Part shown: one piece after another, positions 5,631 to 5,652 of the stretch
Layout: each line of letters opens with the position of its first letter
Numbering within the stretch: the stretch's first letter is position 1
DNA from: an uncultured Bacilli bacterium
Lineage (GTDB): Bacteria > Bacillota_I > Bacilli_A > RF39 > UBA660
Direction of reading: 5' to 3'
DNA: 5,652 bases
Assembly: GCA_934097015.1 (NCBI GenBank)
Contig: CAKONF010000043.1
Coordinates: forward strand, 1 to 5,652
Made by a program: the position numbers and the translations under genes
The notes under the pieces: generated by a model
What the model was told of the DNA's origin: nothing
The model's database searches: none
The model's input: the letters and a program-made list of their open reading frames with translations, nothing else

Positions 5631-5652
5631 ATAGTATATAATTGGTACTATA
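5631..5652 (+). promoter_or_regulatory. Candidate -10 box within an inverted repeat at the window edge
   Basis: A perfect TATAAT (5637-5642) lies between the arms ATAGTA (5631-5636) and TACTAT (5646-5651), a 6-bp inverted repeat that could be an operator. The best -35-like hexamer, ATGACA (5610-5615), is 21 bases away, too far for a standard promoter. The target gene would lie beyond the window. Confidence 0.3.

Noticed and set aside
5464..5652. T-box or metabolite riboswitch for a downstream gene
   Set aside because: I see no T-box GGTGG/ACCGCG-like signature and no core of the SAM, FMN, purine or c-di-GMP classes; the regulated gene is also outside the window.

Overview
The window is a very AT-rich stretch of bacterial chromosome. 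Its five protein genes all lie on the + strand, and a non-coding stretch of about 240 bases closes it. All tryptophans are encoded by TGG and no TGA occurs inside a reading frame, so the standard bacterial code fits. Base composition, Shine-Dalgarno sites of the AGGAG type, a lipoprotein lysozyme and a SufB of Gram-positive type point to a low-GC Firmicute. An uncultured gut lineage near the Bacilli/Mollicutes border (RF39-like) is my guess for the host. The lysozyme suggests that the host or its neighbours have a peptidoglycan wall. Species identity is inference.

Layout. 1-1359: a large, probably surface-exposed protein of a family common in uncultured gut Firmicutes. Its N-terminus coincides with the window edge and may be incomplete. 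1365-1396: a rho-independent terminator closes that unit. 1421-5412: four closely packed genes that look like one operon: sufB (Fe-S cluster scaffold), a degenerate shikimate-kinase-like P-loop protein (overlaps sufB by 13 bases), a GH25 lysozyme lipoprotein (its ribosome-binding site overlaps the previous stop codon), and a PLP-dependent cysteine synthase (42-base gap with a clear ribosome-binding site). 5413-5652: no gene. This stretch holds a promoter-like TTTACA-17-TATAGT pair, a GAAA-capped hairpin just after it, a long composite stem-loop ending in a T-run with an 11-G tract inside, and a second, weaker promoter-like site at the right edge.

How the genes may work together. Cysteine synthase makes cysteine, the sulfur source that a cysteine desulfurase (SufS) passes to the SufBCD scaffold, so sufB and the cysteine synthase form a plausible sulfur/Fe-S pair. 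The other Suf components (sufC, sufD, sufS, sufU) are not in the window, and sufB begins its own unit right after a terminator, which is not the classic sufCDSUB order. The kinase-like protein and the lysozyme have no obvious role in that pathway and may simply share transcription.

The least explained part is 5429-5599. A promoter-like element, two hairpins and a terminator fit within about 170 bases, which would suit a small RNA of about 135 nt. I do not recognise it as a known RNA family.
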